Source of the DNA: Rutidosis leptorrhynchoides
Lineage: Eukaryota > Streptophyta > Magnoliopsida > Asterales > Asteraceae
Length of the DNA: 64,000 nt
NCBI RefSeq assembly: GCF_046630445.1
Contig: NC_092341.1
Coordinates: forward strand, 259,433,501-259,497,500
Direction of reading: 5' to 3'
The notes beneath the pieces were generated by a model. That model had not been told where the DNA came from, searched no databases, and was given only the letters and a program-made list of their open reading frames with translations. Of the stretch, positions 10,228-21,707 are shown one piece after another (the stretch's first letter is position 1; each line of letters begins with the position of its first letter). The position numbers were made by a program, and so were the translations under genes.

Positions 10228-11365
10228 GCTTTATGTTCAATTTTTACTGGTAGATGACATGCTTTTCCGTAAACGAGTCTAAAAGGTGTGGTTCCAATTG
10301 GAGTTTTGTAGGCTGTTCTAAAAGCCCAGAGTGCATCCTCCAATTTTATGGACCATTCCTTCGGATTTGATCCTACGGTTTTCTCTAGAATACATTTTAA
10401 AGCTCGGTTGCTATTTTCAACTTGTCCACTTGTTTGTGGATGATAAGCGGTTGAGATTTTATGAGTTACTCCATATCTTTTGAGAACTTTGTCAAGTTGA
10501 TTATTACAAAAATGAGTACCCCGATCACTTATTAAAGCTTTCGGTGTTCCAAACCTAGCAAAAAGACGTTTTAAGAAGTTGACTACAACTCGTACATCGT
10601 TAGTTGGGAGAGCTTGTGCTTCCGCCCATTTAGATACATAATCAATGGCAACGAGAATGCATAGATTATTATGAGATTTTGGAAATGGACCCATAAAGTC
10701 AATACCCCAAACGTCAAATACTTCACATACTTGAATGACATTTTGTGGCATTTCATCACGTTGACTTATTTTTCCGACCCTTTGACAAGCATCACAGGAT
10801 TTGCAAAGAAGGTGTGTGTCTTTGAAAATTGTAGGCCAATAGAATCCAGCGTCGTAAACTTTTCTTGCTGTAATTTGAGGCCCATAATGCCCTCCTGTTG
10901 GTCATGTGTGACAATGGCTTATGATTTGACTGGCATCATCCCCGAATACACATCGGCGTATTATTCCATCGGGACAACTTTTAAACAAATGTGGATCTTC
11001 TCAGAAATAGTGTTTTATATCACTAAAGAATTTCTTTCGTTTTTGGTATGACAACCCTTTTTCAAGGAATCCACATACTAAGTAGTTTGCATAGTCAGCA
11101 AACCATGGAATTTCACTATAATCTATCTTCAATAGATATTCATCAGGAAAGTTGTCTTGTATAGCCGATTCATTTAGAACTTCTAATTCAGGATTTTCAA
11201 GACGAGAAAGATGATCAGCGGCGAGATTTTCTGCTCCCTTTTTATCTCAGATTTCAATATCGAACTCTTGTAAGAGTAAGATATAACGGATTAATCGTGG
11301 TTTGGCATCTTGTTTCGAAAATAGGTATCTAAGAGTACAATGGTCAGTATAGACCACCGTTTTAG
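10228..11365 (-). pseudogene. pol: Athila RNase H tail and integrase zinc/catalytic domains
   Basis: Minus strand from 11365: RNase H tail in a shifted frame ([26 protein letters not shown]), with a stop inside it. Then come the integrase H-H-C-C (HCH...; [20 protein letters not shown]) with a stop near 10898 and another near 11010, and the catalytic core open from 10751. The core shows [10 protein letters not shown] (first Asp), ISDRGTHF (second Asp) and [16 protein letters not shown] (Glu), so the D-D-E residues are intact. It ends at IEHKAF where the solo LTR is inserted. The frame break near 11369 separates it from the RT ORF. Inactive because of several stops. Confidence 0.88.
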
Positions 11366-12952
11366 CTAGAACAAGATATGACGAAATTTGTCAAAAGCAA
11401 AGACAATAGCAAGGAGTTCTTTTTCAGTAGTTGTGTAGTTTGTTTGTGCTCCTTGTAACGTCTTACTAGCATAATAAATAGGTTGAAATCGTTTTTCAAT
11501 CCTTTGTCCTAAAACGGCTCCCATTGCAAAATCACTTGCATCGCACATTAGTTCAAACGGTAGATTCCAATTTGGAGTTATCATGATCGGCGCATTAGTG
11601 AGTTTTTCTTTAAGAATATTAAAAGATTTGATGCATTCATCTGAAAAGATGAATGAAGCATCTTTTTCTAGGAGTTTATTCATAGGAGTGGCAATTTTAG
11701 AAAAATCTTTTATGAAACGTCGGTAAAAACCGGCATGCCCTAGAAAACTCTTAACTCCTGTAACATTGGTAGGATGTGGAAGTTTAGCAATTACACCTAC
11801 TTTAGCTCTATCCACTTCAATTCCTTCCATTGAAATTTTATGACCAGGAATGATGCCTTCTTTAACCATGAAATGGCATTTCTCCCAATTAAGAACTAGA
11901 TTTGATTGTTCGCATCTAATAAGCATTCGTTCAAGATTAACTAGACATGATTCAAAAGTATCACCGAAGAATAAAAAGTCATCCATGAAAACTTCCATGC
12001 ATTCTTCTATCATGTCGTGAAAAATCGCCATCATGCACCTTTGAAAGGTTTCAGGGGCGTTGCAAAGTCCAAATGGCATGCGTTTGTAAGCAAAAGTACC
12101 ATAAGGGCACGTGAACGTGGTTTTCTCTTGATCTTCGGGTGCTATTGGAATTTGAAAGTATCCGCAAAAACCGTCAAGAAAACAATAGTAACTATTTCCG
12201 GCTAATCTTTCCAATATTTGATCAATGAAAGGTAAGGGAAAGTGATCTTTTCTGGTGGCGTCATTTAATTTTCTATAATCAATACAAACACGCCATCCTG
12301 TTACAGTCCTAGAAGGAATAAGCTCATTTTTGTTATTTGTGATGACAGTCATGCCACCCTTCTTAGGTACGCATTGAACTGGGCTTACCCATGGACTATC
12401 AGAAATTGGATAAATTAAACCTGTATCTAGCAGTTTAATAATTTCTTTCTTAATAACATCTTGGATATTAGGATTTAGTCTTCTTTGGCGTTGCACATAC
12501 GTTTTATGACCTTCTTCCATAAGGATTTTTTGTGTGCAATACGAAGGACTTATTCCTTTAATGTCATGAATTTTCCATGCAATAGCTGGTTTATGAGCTT
12601 TTAGCACAGAAATGAGTTGAGATTTTTCATTTTCAGTAAGAGAAGATGATATTATTACAGGTAATTCAGATTCACCATGTAAATAAGCATATTCCAAATG
12701 GTTTGGATGTGGCTTTAACTCTAATGTCGGTGGTTCTTCTATCGATGATTTGTATCGATATCTGTCTTCTTCTTTTAGCATTTGAATTTCTTCTGTTGTT
12801 GGTTCATATCCATTAGCAATAAGTGTAGCTAACATTTCAGTTTCATCAATTGGTTCAGTTCCTTCTCCTAAAGAACATTCTCCTGTTCCTTGTAATTCTG
12901 AAATTCTTCTAACAATTCTGCATGTGAATCTATAGTTTGAATATAATAACAT
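11366..12952 (-). pseudogene. pol: Athila reverse transcriptase and RNase H start
   Basis: A long open stretch. Recognisable in order: PAIAWKIHDIKGISPSYCTQ, the primer-grip region SPWVSPVQCVPKKGG, CIDYRKLNDATRKDHFPLPF, GYFQIPIAPEDQEKTTFTCP, YGTFAYKRMPFGLCNAPETF, the active-site FMDDF (about 11976-11990), then FLGHAGFYRRFIKDFSKIA and the start of RNase H (ELMCDASDFAMGAVLGQ, YASKTLQGAQTNYTTTEKEL). The active-site Asp pair is present. The first ~30 codons are a shifted reading of the protease tail, so the true join with protease needs a frameshift near 12880. It ends at FRHILF by a one-base loss. RNA-dependent DNA polymerase of the element. Confidence 0.93.
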
Positions 12953-13596
12953 GTATCATCTGTAGATTTCAGTTGTTGCATGGTTCTATCAACTGAAAAG
13001 GTAACACTCTCGTCCTCTATACTTAGGGCCAGTTTCTTACCGAACACGTATATTATTGCTTTAGCCGTGTTTAAGAATGGTCTTCCTAATATGAGAGGAA
13101 CTCGAGAATCTTCTTCCATGTCCAGAATAACAAAATCTACTGGAAATACTAAAGTACCAACTTTAACATGCATGTTTTCCATTATCCCTCTAGGATATTT
13201 TACTGATCGATCGGCTAGTTGTATACTTATTCTTGTTGGTTTCAGTTCTCCAAGGTCTAGTTTAGCGTATAGTGAATACGACATTAGATTTATACTAGCA
13301 CCTAAGTCTGCCAATGCTTCTATTGAACTAAGACTACCCAGAAAACATGGAATTGTGAAACTTCCTGGATCTGAGAGTTTTTCTGGTATCTTATTCAACA
13401 GCACTGCAGAACAATTAGCATTCATAGTAACAGTCGAGAGTTCTTCCATTTTCTTTCTATTTGTGATTAGATCTTTTAAGAATTTGGCATATCTAGGCAT
13501 TCCTGAAATTACATCAATGAAAGGAAGATTTACATTTATTTGTTTAAACATATTCAAGAATTTTGATTGCTCGGCTTCAAGTCTCTCTTTTCTCAT
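12868..13596 (-). pseudogene. pol: Athila aspartic protease region
   Basis: The frame reads from the gag-pol linker (FLNMFKQINVNLPFIDVISG) into retropepsin: ALADLGASINLM at about 13285-13315, then VDFVILDMEEDSRVPLILGR and PFLNTAKAIIYV. The catalytic triplet is DLG, as usual in Athila, in place of DTG/DSG. It processes the gag-pol polyprotein. The frame is lost near 12880, and the C-terminal linker continues in the RT frame. Confidence 0.88.
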
Positions 13597-14243
13597 TTTA
13601 CTCGGGTAAGGAAGTGGTGGTTGGTATGGTTTAACATAAGGTTTTGCCTTAATTGTGTTATCTTCATTAACCTTTTCAACTACCGGTTCTGTTTCTTTAT
13701 CTTGCTCAGATTGTGGTTCTTATGGAGTAGGAATAGAGTCATCAGAAATTACAGGTATTTCAGCTGGTTTAAGTGTAATACCACTTCTTGTGGTAATGGC
13801 TTTAGCTGTTTCATTTCGGGGGTTAGCATTTATATCACTAGATAAACTTCCCGGTTTTCTTTCACCTATCAACCTTGCTATGTTGCTTACTTTTTGTTCC
13901 AAATTTTGAATAGAAGCTTGTTGATTTCTAAATGTTTGAGCATTTTGTTCATTCATTTGTTTCTGAGATGTTGAAAACTGCGTTTGAGGTTCAACTAGCT
14001 TTGACATCATATCTTCTAAATTTGGCTTTTTATCATCGGTTTGTGGTGGTTTGTTTTGAAAAATAGGTCTTTGCTGATTGTGAGTATTATTGGATTCTTG
14101 GTGATTACTAGGACCTTGTTGGTTGTTGTATGAAACATTTCAGTTATAATTTTGATTTTGATTGTAGATTGGTCTTGGCAGTTGATAATTATTCTGATAA
14201 TTATTTTCAGGCCTTTGGTTAATGTATGAAACATTCTCTCTTT
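13597..14243 (-). pseudogene. gag: Athila gag, C-terminal part
   Basis: Right of the protease and left of the solo LTR, the minus frame is Asn/Gln-rich (ENVSYINQRP; NNYQNNYQL; NQNYN), followed by SKLVEPQTQFSTSQKQMNEQ, QASIQNLEQKVSNIARLIGE and AITTRSGITLKP, typical of the Athila gag tail. Stops occur at about 14140 (TGA) and 13718-13720 (TAA); the frame resumes after each. It joins the N-terminal part at 16239 across the solo LTR in the same frame. Confidence 0.8.
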
Positions 14244-14721
14244 GTTCCTGATAATGCTAAAAACGAAAATATATTTCATAGCATTATCCCTCAAGAAACA
14301 CAAGCTTTTAGTTGCAATTGTTCTATTTACAAGTGATATTCGTTTAAATAATAAAAGGTGAAGACAAAAGATAGATTCGACGAATTGAAGACGCAAACGA
14401 CCAAAAAGCTCAAAAGTACAAAGTATAATCAAAGTGGTTCAAATTATTGGTGAGAAACGTCTCAAAATTACAAAAGTACAAGCCGCAAAATGCAAAATAC
14501 AAGATATTAAATTGTACGAAAGGACGTTCAAAAATCCGGAACCTTGACCAGAGTCAACTCTCAACACTCGACGCAATGGACTAAAAATTACAAGTCAACT
14601 ATGCACATAAATATAATATAATATATAAATAATTCTTAAAATTATATATATATATATATATATTATATTTATAAACCGTCGGCAAACAAGAAAACAAATG
14701 AGTGTGAGCTGGAACAGCCCT

Positions 14722-14799
14722 CCATGCGATCGCATGAGAATCAGGCATCATAGCCATGCGATCGCATGGCCCTAAAATGCTGGCCACATCTATAAAAGG
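14722..14799 (+). promoter_or_regulatory. Athila LTR core promoter (solo LTR copy)
   Basis: Palindromes CCATGCGATCGCATGA (14722-14737) and CCATGCGATCGCATGG (14754-14769) have centres 32 bp apart. After 20 bp comes the TATA box CTATAAAAGG (14790-14799). The layout is identical to 19842-19922 in the 5' LTR although the 16-bp spacer between the palindromes differs completely. Confidence 0.8.
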
Positions 14800-14848
14800 C
14801 AGCGAGTTCAGCGAACAAAAACACATCTTTTTCTCTTCTTACTCTCAC

Positions 14849-15010
<162 letters not shown>

Positions 15011-16238
15011 ATAATTATAATTTTAATTTTAATAATAAGGGTATGTTAGCGAATGTTGTAAGTGTGTAAGTCGAAATAATGTCCGTGTAACGCTACGCTA
15101 TTATTAATCATTGTAAATTATGTACAACCCTTTTAAATTAATATCTCGTAGCTAAGTTATTATTATGATTATTTAAGCCGAAGTAATCGTGATGTTGGGC
15201 TAAATATTAAAATTGGGTAATTGGGCTTTGTACCATAATTGGGGTTTGGACAAAAGAACGACACTTGTGTAAATTAGACTATGGGCTATTAATGGGCTTT
15301 ATATTTGTTTAATTAAATGATAGTTTGTTAATTTAATATAAAGATTTACAATTGTACGTACCTATAAATAACTATATACACTCGATCGGACAGGATGGGC
15401 GGGATATTTATAAGTACTAATAATCGTTCATTTAACCGGACACGGGAATGGATTAATAGTTAACGGACTTATTAAAATAGGGGTAAATTACATACAAGGA
15501 CACTTGGTGTAATTACAGTTTAAGTCCCCAATTAGTTGGAATATTTGACTTCGGATATAAGGATAATTTGACGAGGACACTCGCACTTTATATTTATGAC
15601 TGATGGACTGTTATGGACAAAAACCAGACGGACATATTAAATAATCCAGGACAAAGGACAATTAACCCATGGTAATAAAACTAAAATCAACACGTCAAAT
15701 ATCATGATTACGGAAGTTTAAATAAGCATAATTCATTTATTTCATATTTAATTGCACTTTTAATTATCGTACTTTTTAATTATCGCAACTTTATTTATTG
15801 TCATTTACTTTATGCACTTTTATTTATCGCAATTTCATTATTGTGTTTTACTTTACGCTTTAAATTAAGTTGTATTTATTTTTAATATTTTACATTAGGT
15901 TTTAACTGCGACTAAAGTTTTAAAATCGACAAACCGATCATTAAACGGTAAAAACCCCCTTTTATAATATTAATACTACTTATATATATTTTTGTATTTT
16001 TACAATTATAAGTTAAAAATATAGCGTTAAACTTGGCAAGTTCCCTGTGGACGAACCGGACTTACTAAAAACTACACTACTGTACGATTATGTACACTGC
16101 CTATAAGTGTTGTAGCAAGGTTTAGGTATATCCACTCTATAAATAAATAAATAACTTTTGTAAAATTGTATCGTATTTAATAGTTTTTCGTAGTAAATAT
16201 ATAACTATTTCGTATACGCCTCTACGCACACCAGTTCC

Positions 16239-17404
16239 ATTGTTTGTTCAATACTGAGACAATCTTTTGTCAAATGTGGTCCTCCACACTGCTCACAACT
16301 AATTCTTATTGAGTGAATATCCTTAGTCATCTTTTCCATTCGTCTCTCGACAGCATCTATCTTTGCGGAAATGGAATCAAAGTCATGGCTAGAATCGGCT
16401 CTAGCTGCTTTAGATGATCTAACGATATCTTTTTCTTGGTGCCACTCATGTGAGTAGGAAGCAGTGTTATCAATAATTTTGTAAGTGTCAGTTGCGGTTT
16501 TCTTCATAATGGAACCACCAGCTGCTATATCGATGTCTTTTCTTGTAGTGATGTCGCATCCTTGGTAGAATATTTGTACTATTTGACAAGTGTCTAAACC
16601 ATGTTGCGGACATCCTCTTAATAACTTTCCAAATCTTGTCCATGCCTCATATAAAGTTTCATTTGACTTTTGTGTGAACGTAACAATTTCTCCTTGAAGT
16701 CTCACGACTTTAGATGCCGGAAAGAATTGTTTAAGGAATTTTTCAACTAAAACATCCCATGTATCAATCGCCCCTTCAGGTAACAATTCTAACCAATCTT
16801 TGTATTCTCCCTTTAAAGTCCAGGGAAATAACATGAGATATATCTATTCATCCTCCACTTCTCTTATTTTAAATAAAGTACAAATCCTATTAAAGGTTCG
16901 AAGATGTTCGTTTGGATTTTCCTTCAGCGCACCACTAAATTGGCATTGATTAGTTACCATGTGTAGGATTTGTCCTTTGATTTCATAATATGGTGCATTA
17001 ATGTCTGGTTGAGTAATTGCGTGACCTTGGCCAGTGCGTTTAGCTCTCATTCGGTCTTCCATACTTAGAGGTTCCAGATTCTCCATTATTGAATTTGTTG
17101 AATCTGAATCACTAGAGGATTCTGATTTAATGGGTTGTTCCTTGACAATCTCTGTTTGAATGATTGGTGGTTCCGGAGGAAAGATTAGTGGTTCAGGATC
17201 TCTGAATTGTCCCTGAATATCCTCCGGATTCTCAATTGTGAGGTCTGGTTCAAAAAATGGATTATCGAAAATTTGAATTGGAGTACTTGGTCGACTGGAT
17301 GACGATTCTAAAGAAAAATCAACGGCGACAATATTGGCTAGATGTCTTGATCGAGTTACAGGTGGTGAACGTATAAAAGGTGGTGAACGTTTTGCTCGGT
17401 GCAT
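16239..17404 (-). pseudogene. gag: Athila gag, N-terminal and central part
   Basis: Begins MHRAKRSPPFIRSPP at 17404. A Pro/Ser-rich head leads to QPDINAPYYEIKGQILHMV, QFSGALKENPNEHLRTFNRI and, after an in-frame TAG at 16844-16846, LMLFPWTLKGEYKDWLELLP, FLKQFFPASKVVRLQGEI, ETLYEAWTRFGKLLRGCPQH and QIFYQGCDITTRKDID. This is the Athila capsid domain. A CEQCGGPHLTKDC knuckle (C-X2-C-X4-H-X4-C) is at about 16262-16310. The visible ORF end (VCVEAYTK) is read-through into the solo LTR and not part of gag. Would form the virus-like particle; one stop plus the insertion break it. Confidence 0.9.
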
Positions 17405-18485
17405 TCACTGAATATCCTATTAGTTATAAAAATAAAAATTATATAAGTTATCAAATTAAATAGACTTTTATGATTTTGCCCACGTTTCGAATAGCCAATA
17501 GATGCAGCAGGTTGCCAGGACCCTTTAAATCGTAAGCCCACAACTCGCCATTAACAAATCCAACTATTACTACGAACCAGAAAATTTTGGATGTCTATCA
17601 ATTTAACCGCTTAAAATAATTTTTCGTTGAAATTTAAAGAAATTTTTAGAGAAGAAATAGAAAATTCTATATCCTAAAATTTAGAGCGTCGAGAAATAAG
17701 AAAGAAAAAGAGCGCGTAAAAAAAAAGGTCGAAAAATAAAAGGTCGAAAAATAATAAAAAGAACGTAGCGCGTCGAAACTTAAAAGTCTAAAAACTAAGA
17801 ATTAAAAGTTGCGTCAAGCTTAGAAGGAATACTATATCCAAAACGGAAATATCTTAAAAAGGTATTAAAATATAAAAACTAAAGCGATAAACAATGTCGT
17901 AAACTTCTAAAGCACCTAAATCTTAGTCTAAAGAAAGAGCACTTAAGGGATTTTACGGCAAAGCCTAAAAAGCTAGAAATAAAAATAACTATGGCAAAAA
18001 CTATGATTTAAAACTAAATACGAACGAAAAATACAAATATTACGCTAAAACAAATAAAAAGATACAAAATATAAAAATAAACTTAAAGTTGTAAAAAGTA
18101 CAATTTTTATAAAAATATTATTTTTATATTATTTATTTATAAAAGTATTAATTTATATAATTTATTAAAACTAATTAAAACTAAAAATACAAATTAAATA
18201 AATAAAACTAAAATTAATATTAAAAATTAATTAATTAATAAACCCTAATTAGGGTAAAAAATATTAATTAAAATTAAATTAAACCCTAAACTGGTCGGAC
18301 TAGGATACCATACCAGTCAAATCACCTCATGCGATCGCATGAGTTGTTAGTTGGTTTTCCATGCGATCGCATGGATTCGGGTATCAGGCCTGGATATGGG
18401 CTGCTACAGTACCAGGCCGAGAACTTTTACTTATTATTATTTTATTTTTTTATATATAGCGTTTCGCTTCCGGCGTTTAAGCAGT
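17405..18485 (-). other. Athila leader between primer site and gag
   Basis: About 1.08 kb, AT-rich, with no ORF supported. It holds the third palindrome pair (18326-18374). A TATATATAAA run lies near 18450. Confidence 0.6.
18326..18374 (-). promoter_or_regulatory. palindrome pair in the Athila gag leader
   Basis: Palindromes centred at 18334.5 (CTCATGCGATCGCATGAG) and 18366.5 (CCATGCGATCGCATGG) are 32 bp apart. On the minus strand CTGG follows ten bases after the second palindrome, as in the LTR, but the TATA position reads ATCCTAG. It looks like a duplicated LTR promoter whose TATA has decayed. Confidence 0.6.
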
Positions 18486-18504
18486 TCCCCGGCAGCGGCG
18501 CCAA
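18486..18504 (-). other. primer-binding site, Asp-tRNA type
   Basis: The minus strand reads TTGGCGCCGCTGCCGGGGA seven bases after the LTR end, close to the TGGCGCCGTTGCCGGGG site that Athila elements use for tRNA-Asp (family knowledge). Confidence 0.82.
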
Positions 18505-18511
18505 AAATACT

Positions 18512-20397
18512 TGATGTTAAAGCGAAGGGGTACAAAATAGTAGTATTTTTACTACAAAATACTATTAAATACGATACAATTTTACACAAGTTATTTATTT
18601 ATTTATAGAGTGGATATACTTAAACCTTGCTACAACACTTATAGGCAGTGTACCTAATCGTACAGTAGTGTAGTCTTTAGTAAGTCCGGTTCGTTCCACA
18701 TGGAGCTAGCCAAGTTTAACACTATATTTTTAAAAACTATATTTGTATATAAATATATATAAGTAGTATTATTATTATAAAAGGGGATTTTTACCGTTTA
18801 ATGACTGGTTTGTCGATTTTAAAACTTAAGTCGCAGTTAAAACCTAATGTAAAATATTAAAAATAAATATAACTTAATTTTAAGCGTAAAGTAAATAACG
18901 ATAATGAAATTGCGGTAAATAAAAGTGAGATAAATAAAATTGCGATAAATAAAATTACGATAATTAAAAAGTACGATAAATTAAATGACAATAAATTAAA
19001 GTGCGATAATTAAAAGTGCAATTAAATATGAAATAAAGGAATTATGCTTATTTAAACTTCCGTAATCATGATGTTTGACGTATTGATTTTAGTTTTATTA
19101 CCATGGGTTAATCGTCCTTTGTCCTGGATTATTCAATATGTCCGTCTGGTTTTTGTCCATAACAGTCCATCAGTCATAAATATAAAGTGCGAGTGTCCTC
19201 GTCAAATTATCCTTATATCCGAAGTCAAATATTCCAACTAATTGGGGACTTAAACTATAATTACACCAAGTGTCCTTGTATATAATTCACCCCTGTTTTA
19301 ATAAGTCCATTAACTATTAATCCATTCCCGTGTCCGGTTAAATGAACGATTATTAGTACTTATAAATATCACACCCATTGTGTCCGATCGAGTGTATATG
19401 GTTATTTATAGGTACGTCCAATTGTAAATCTTTATATTAAATTAACAAACTATCATTTAATTAAACAAATATAAAGCCCATTAATAGCCCATAGTCTAAT
19501 TTCCACAAGTGTCGTTCTTTTGTCCAAACCCCAATTATGGTACAAAGCCCAATTACCCCGTCTTCATATTTTAGCCCAACATCACGATTACTTTGGCTTA
19601 AATAAGCATAATAATAACTTAGCTACGAAACATTAATTTAAAAAGGTTGAACATAACTTACAATGATTAATAATAACGTAGCGTTACACGGACAGAATTT
19701 CGACTTACACCCTTACAACATTCGCTAACATACCCTTATTATTAAAATTAAAATTAAAATTAAAATTATAATATATATATTTATTTATACGTTGAGAGAA
19801 AGGAAAGAAAAAGATGTGTTTTTGTTCGCTGAAACTCGTCGCCTTTTATAGATGTGGCCAGCATTTCAGGGCCATGCGATCGCATGGATTTTCTTCTTCC
19901 TGGCCATGCGATCGCATGGCCAGCTGGGAGAGCTCACATGTTGTTGTTTTTCTTCTTGCCGACGGTTTTATTAAATATATATAATATATAAATAATTTTA
20001 AGAATTATTTATATATTATATTATATTTATGGTCATAGTTGACTTGTAATTTTCGCTCCGTTGCGTCGCGCGTTGAAAGTTGACTTTGGTCCTGGTTCCG
20101 GATTTTCGAACGTCCTTGCGTATAATTTAATATCTTGTATTTTGTGTTTCGTGTCTTGTAGCGTCTTGTACTCTTGTAATTTTGAGACATTTCTCATCAA
20201 TAATTTGAACCACTTTGATTGTACTTTGTACTTTTTAGCTTTTTGTTCGTTTGCGTCTTCAAATCGTCGAATCTGTCTTTTGTCTTCACCTTTTATTATT
20301 TAAACGAATATCACTTGTAAATAGAACAATTTCAACTAAAAGCTTGTTTTTCTTGAGGGATAATGCTATGAAATATATGTTCGTTTTTAGCATTATC
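18512..20397 (-). repeat. 5' LTR of the Athila-like element (1886 bp)
   Basis: On the minus strand it begins TGATAATGCTAAAAACGA at 20397 and ends TTTAACATCA at 18512, followed by the primer site. It aligns along its whole length with the inverted solo LTR 14249-16233. The segment with AATTAAA/TAAATA repeats (about 18890-19040) is also shared. Confidence 0.92.
19842..19922 (-). promoter_or_regulatory. core promoter of the Athila 5' LTR
   Basis: Minus strand: the 22-bp palindrome TGGCCATGCGATCGCATGGCCA (19922-19901, centre 19911.5), CCATGCGATCGCATGG (19887-19872, centre 19879.5), then 20 bp and the TATA box CTATAAAAGG (19851-19842). Transcription would start shortly below 19842 and run through gag. 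Confidence 0.82.
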
Positions 20398-20617
20398 ACG
20401 CATGTATTCTCAGTCCCAAAAATGTAAAGACTAAAAGGGAATTAAATGAACTCACCATACTGTATTTTGTAGTAAAAATACATATGACGTCATTTAACAA
20501 GTGTAGGGTTGACCTCGGATTCACGAACCTATATTAAGTATATATATATTAACACATATAATTAACATATAATAATAATCAAACTAGTTTATGTATATTA
20601 CTTATTTAATTTAGTAA

Positions 20618-20682
20618 TATATTTGTTATTTCAAAGGTTATATATTTGTTATTTCAAAGGTTATATATATATATATTTACTT

Positions 20683-20755
<73 letters not shown>
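20618..20755. repeat. short tandem duplication plus (TA)n in M 3' LTR
   Basis: A ~25-bp unit (ATATTTGTTATTTCAAAGGT) is doubled at 20618-20664 where the 5' LTR has one copy (about 32188-32210). It is followed by (TA)n of about 60 bp at 20690-20750; the 5' LTR counterpart is about 290 bp. Confidence 0.85.
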
Positions 20756-21261
20756 GTGTTATATTGTTAAATCAAAACTTTGTTATATGTAAATATTTAT
20801 GTAAACAATGTTATTAGGTTTAATTTATAATGTATATGTATTATTAATATAGTTATAGTATATGTAATAAGTATATTTTTTTATACAAAATATATATTTG
20901 TTAAAATGATAGTTTTAAAAATAATAATTTACTAATAATAATAATAATAACTTTATTAGCAATGATAATACTAATAATAAAAAATGATATTGTTAACAAT
21001 GATAATAATAATAAAAGTGATAAAAATAATAGTAATAATAATAATAATATTAGTAATGATAATAAAAATAAAAATACTCATAATGATAATGAAAATAGTA
21101 ATTTTACTAAAAATACTTTTGTTAATAATAATAATTTCAACAATGATAATTTTAGAGATAATACTGATAACAATATTAATAATAATAATCCTAATGCTCA
21201 TTTTAATGATAATAATAATAGTAATACTAATCATCTCATAATCATAATCATAATCATAATT

Positions 21262-21266
21262 ATATT

Positions 21267-21361
<95 letters not shown>
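21262..21361. repeat. (AAT)n microsatellite in M 3' LTR
   Basis: About 30 uninterrupted trinucleotide units. The same site in the 5' LTR (about 33052-33076) has about eight. Confidence 0.93.
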
Positions 21362-21364
<3 letters not shown>

Positions 21365-21414
21365 TGATAATAAATGAAATGGACTACCTTTAAAGCTTAA
21401 AAAAAATTTTTTTT

Positions 21415-21479
21415 TGCCATGAACGGGACTCGAACCCAAGACCTCTTGCTCACCCATAACACCTTCTAAACCATTCATC
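21415..21479 (-). other. tRNA-like module in M LTR
   Basis: The minus strand carries an A-box-like TGGTTTAGAAGG (21473-21462) and a perfect B-box GGTTCGAGTCC (21436-21426), spaced as in a tRNA gene. ATGAA near the start can pair with TTCAT near the end as a partial acceptor stem. Not a functional tRNA as far as I can fold it by eye. The copy in the 5' LTR (33126-33190) has one change in the B-box. Confidence 0.55.
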
Positions 21480-21644
21480 TATTTCTAATTTTCTGATTTA
21501 TATTCGGTATTTATTCTATATAACTCGTACTATTTTGGCCCAACAGCAATTCATATACGGCCCAACAACAATTCCTAAATCCAAATGAAGCCCGCTGGTC
21601 GATAAGCCCAATCAGATCTGTTGTTAAATAAAAAAAAATTTGTC

Positions 21645-21707
21645 GTGGCCTGGTTTCGATCCTGTGACCTCTAGATCAATAAACACCCTTCCAACCAATA
21701 CACTATC
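21645..21707 (-). other. second, more degenerate tRNA-like module
   Basis: The minus strand reads ATTGGTTGGAAGG ... GAGGTCACAGGATCGAAACC, similar in layout to the module at 21415 but with a poor B-box. It lies about 165 bp away in the same orientation; 5' LTR copy at 33356-33418. Confidence 0.35.

Noticed and set aside
12980-13609. 209-aa plus-strand ORF
   Set aside because: Antisense shadow of the protease reading frame; no domain.
14016-14432. 138-aa minus-strand ORF
   Set aside because: Crosses the solo LTR edge and is out of frame with gag; the gag frame is the Asn/Gln-rich one.
20962-21393. Asn/Asp/Ile-rich ORFs on both strands (also 32748-33107)
   Set aside because: Low-complexity AAT/GAT-rich LTR sequence; open in several frames on both strands because stops are rare in it.
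21415-21479. Functional tRNA gene
   Set aside because: B-box is good but the arms do not pair fully and no clear anticodon arm is seen; called tRNA-like only.
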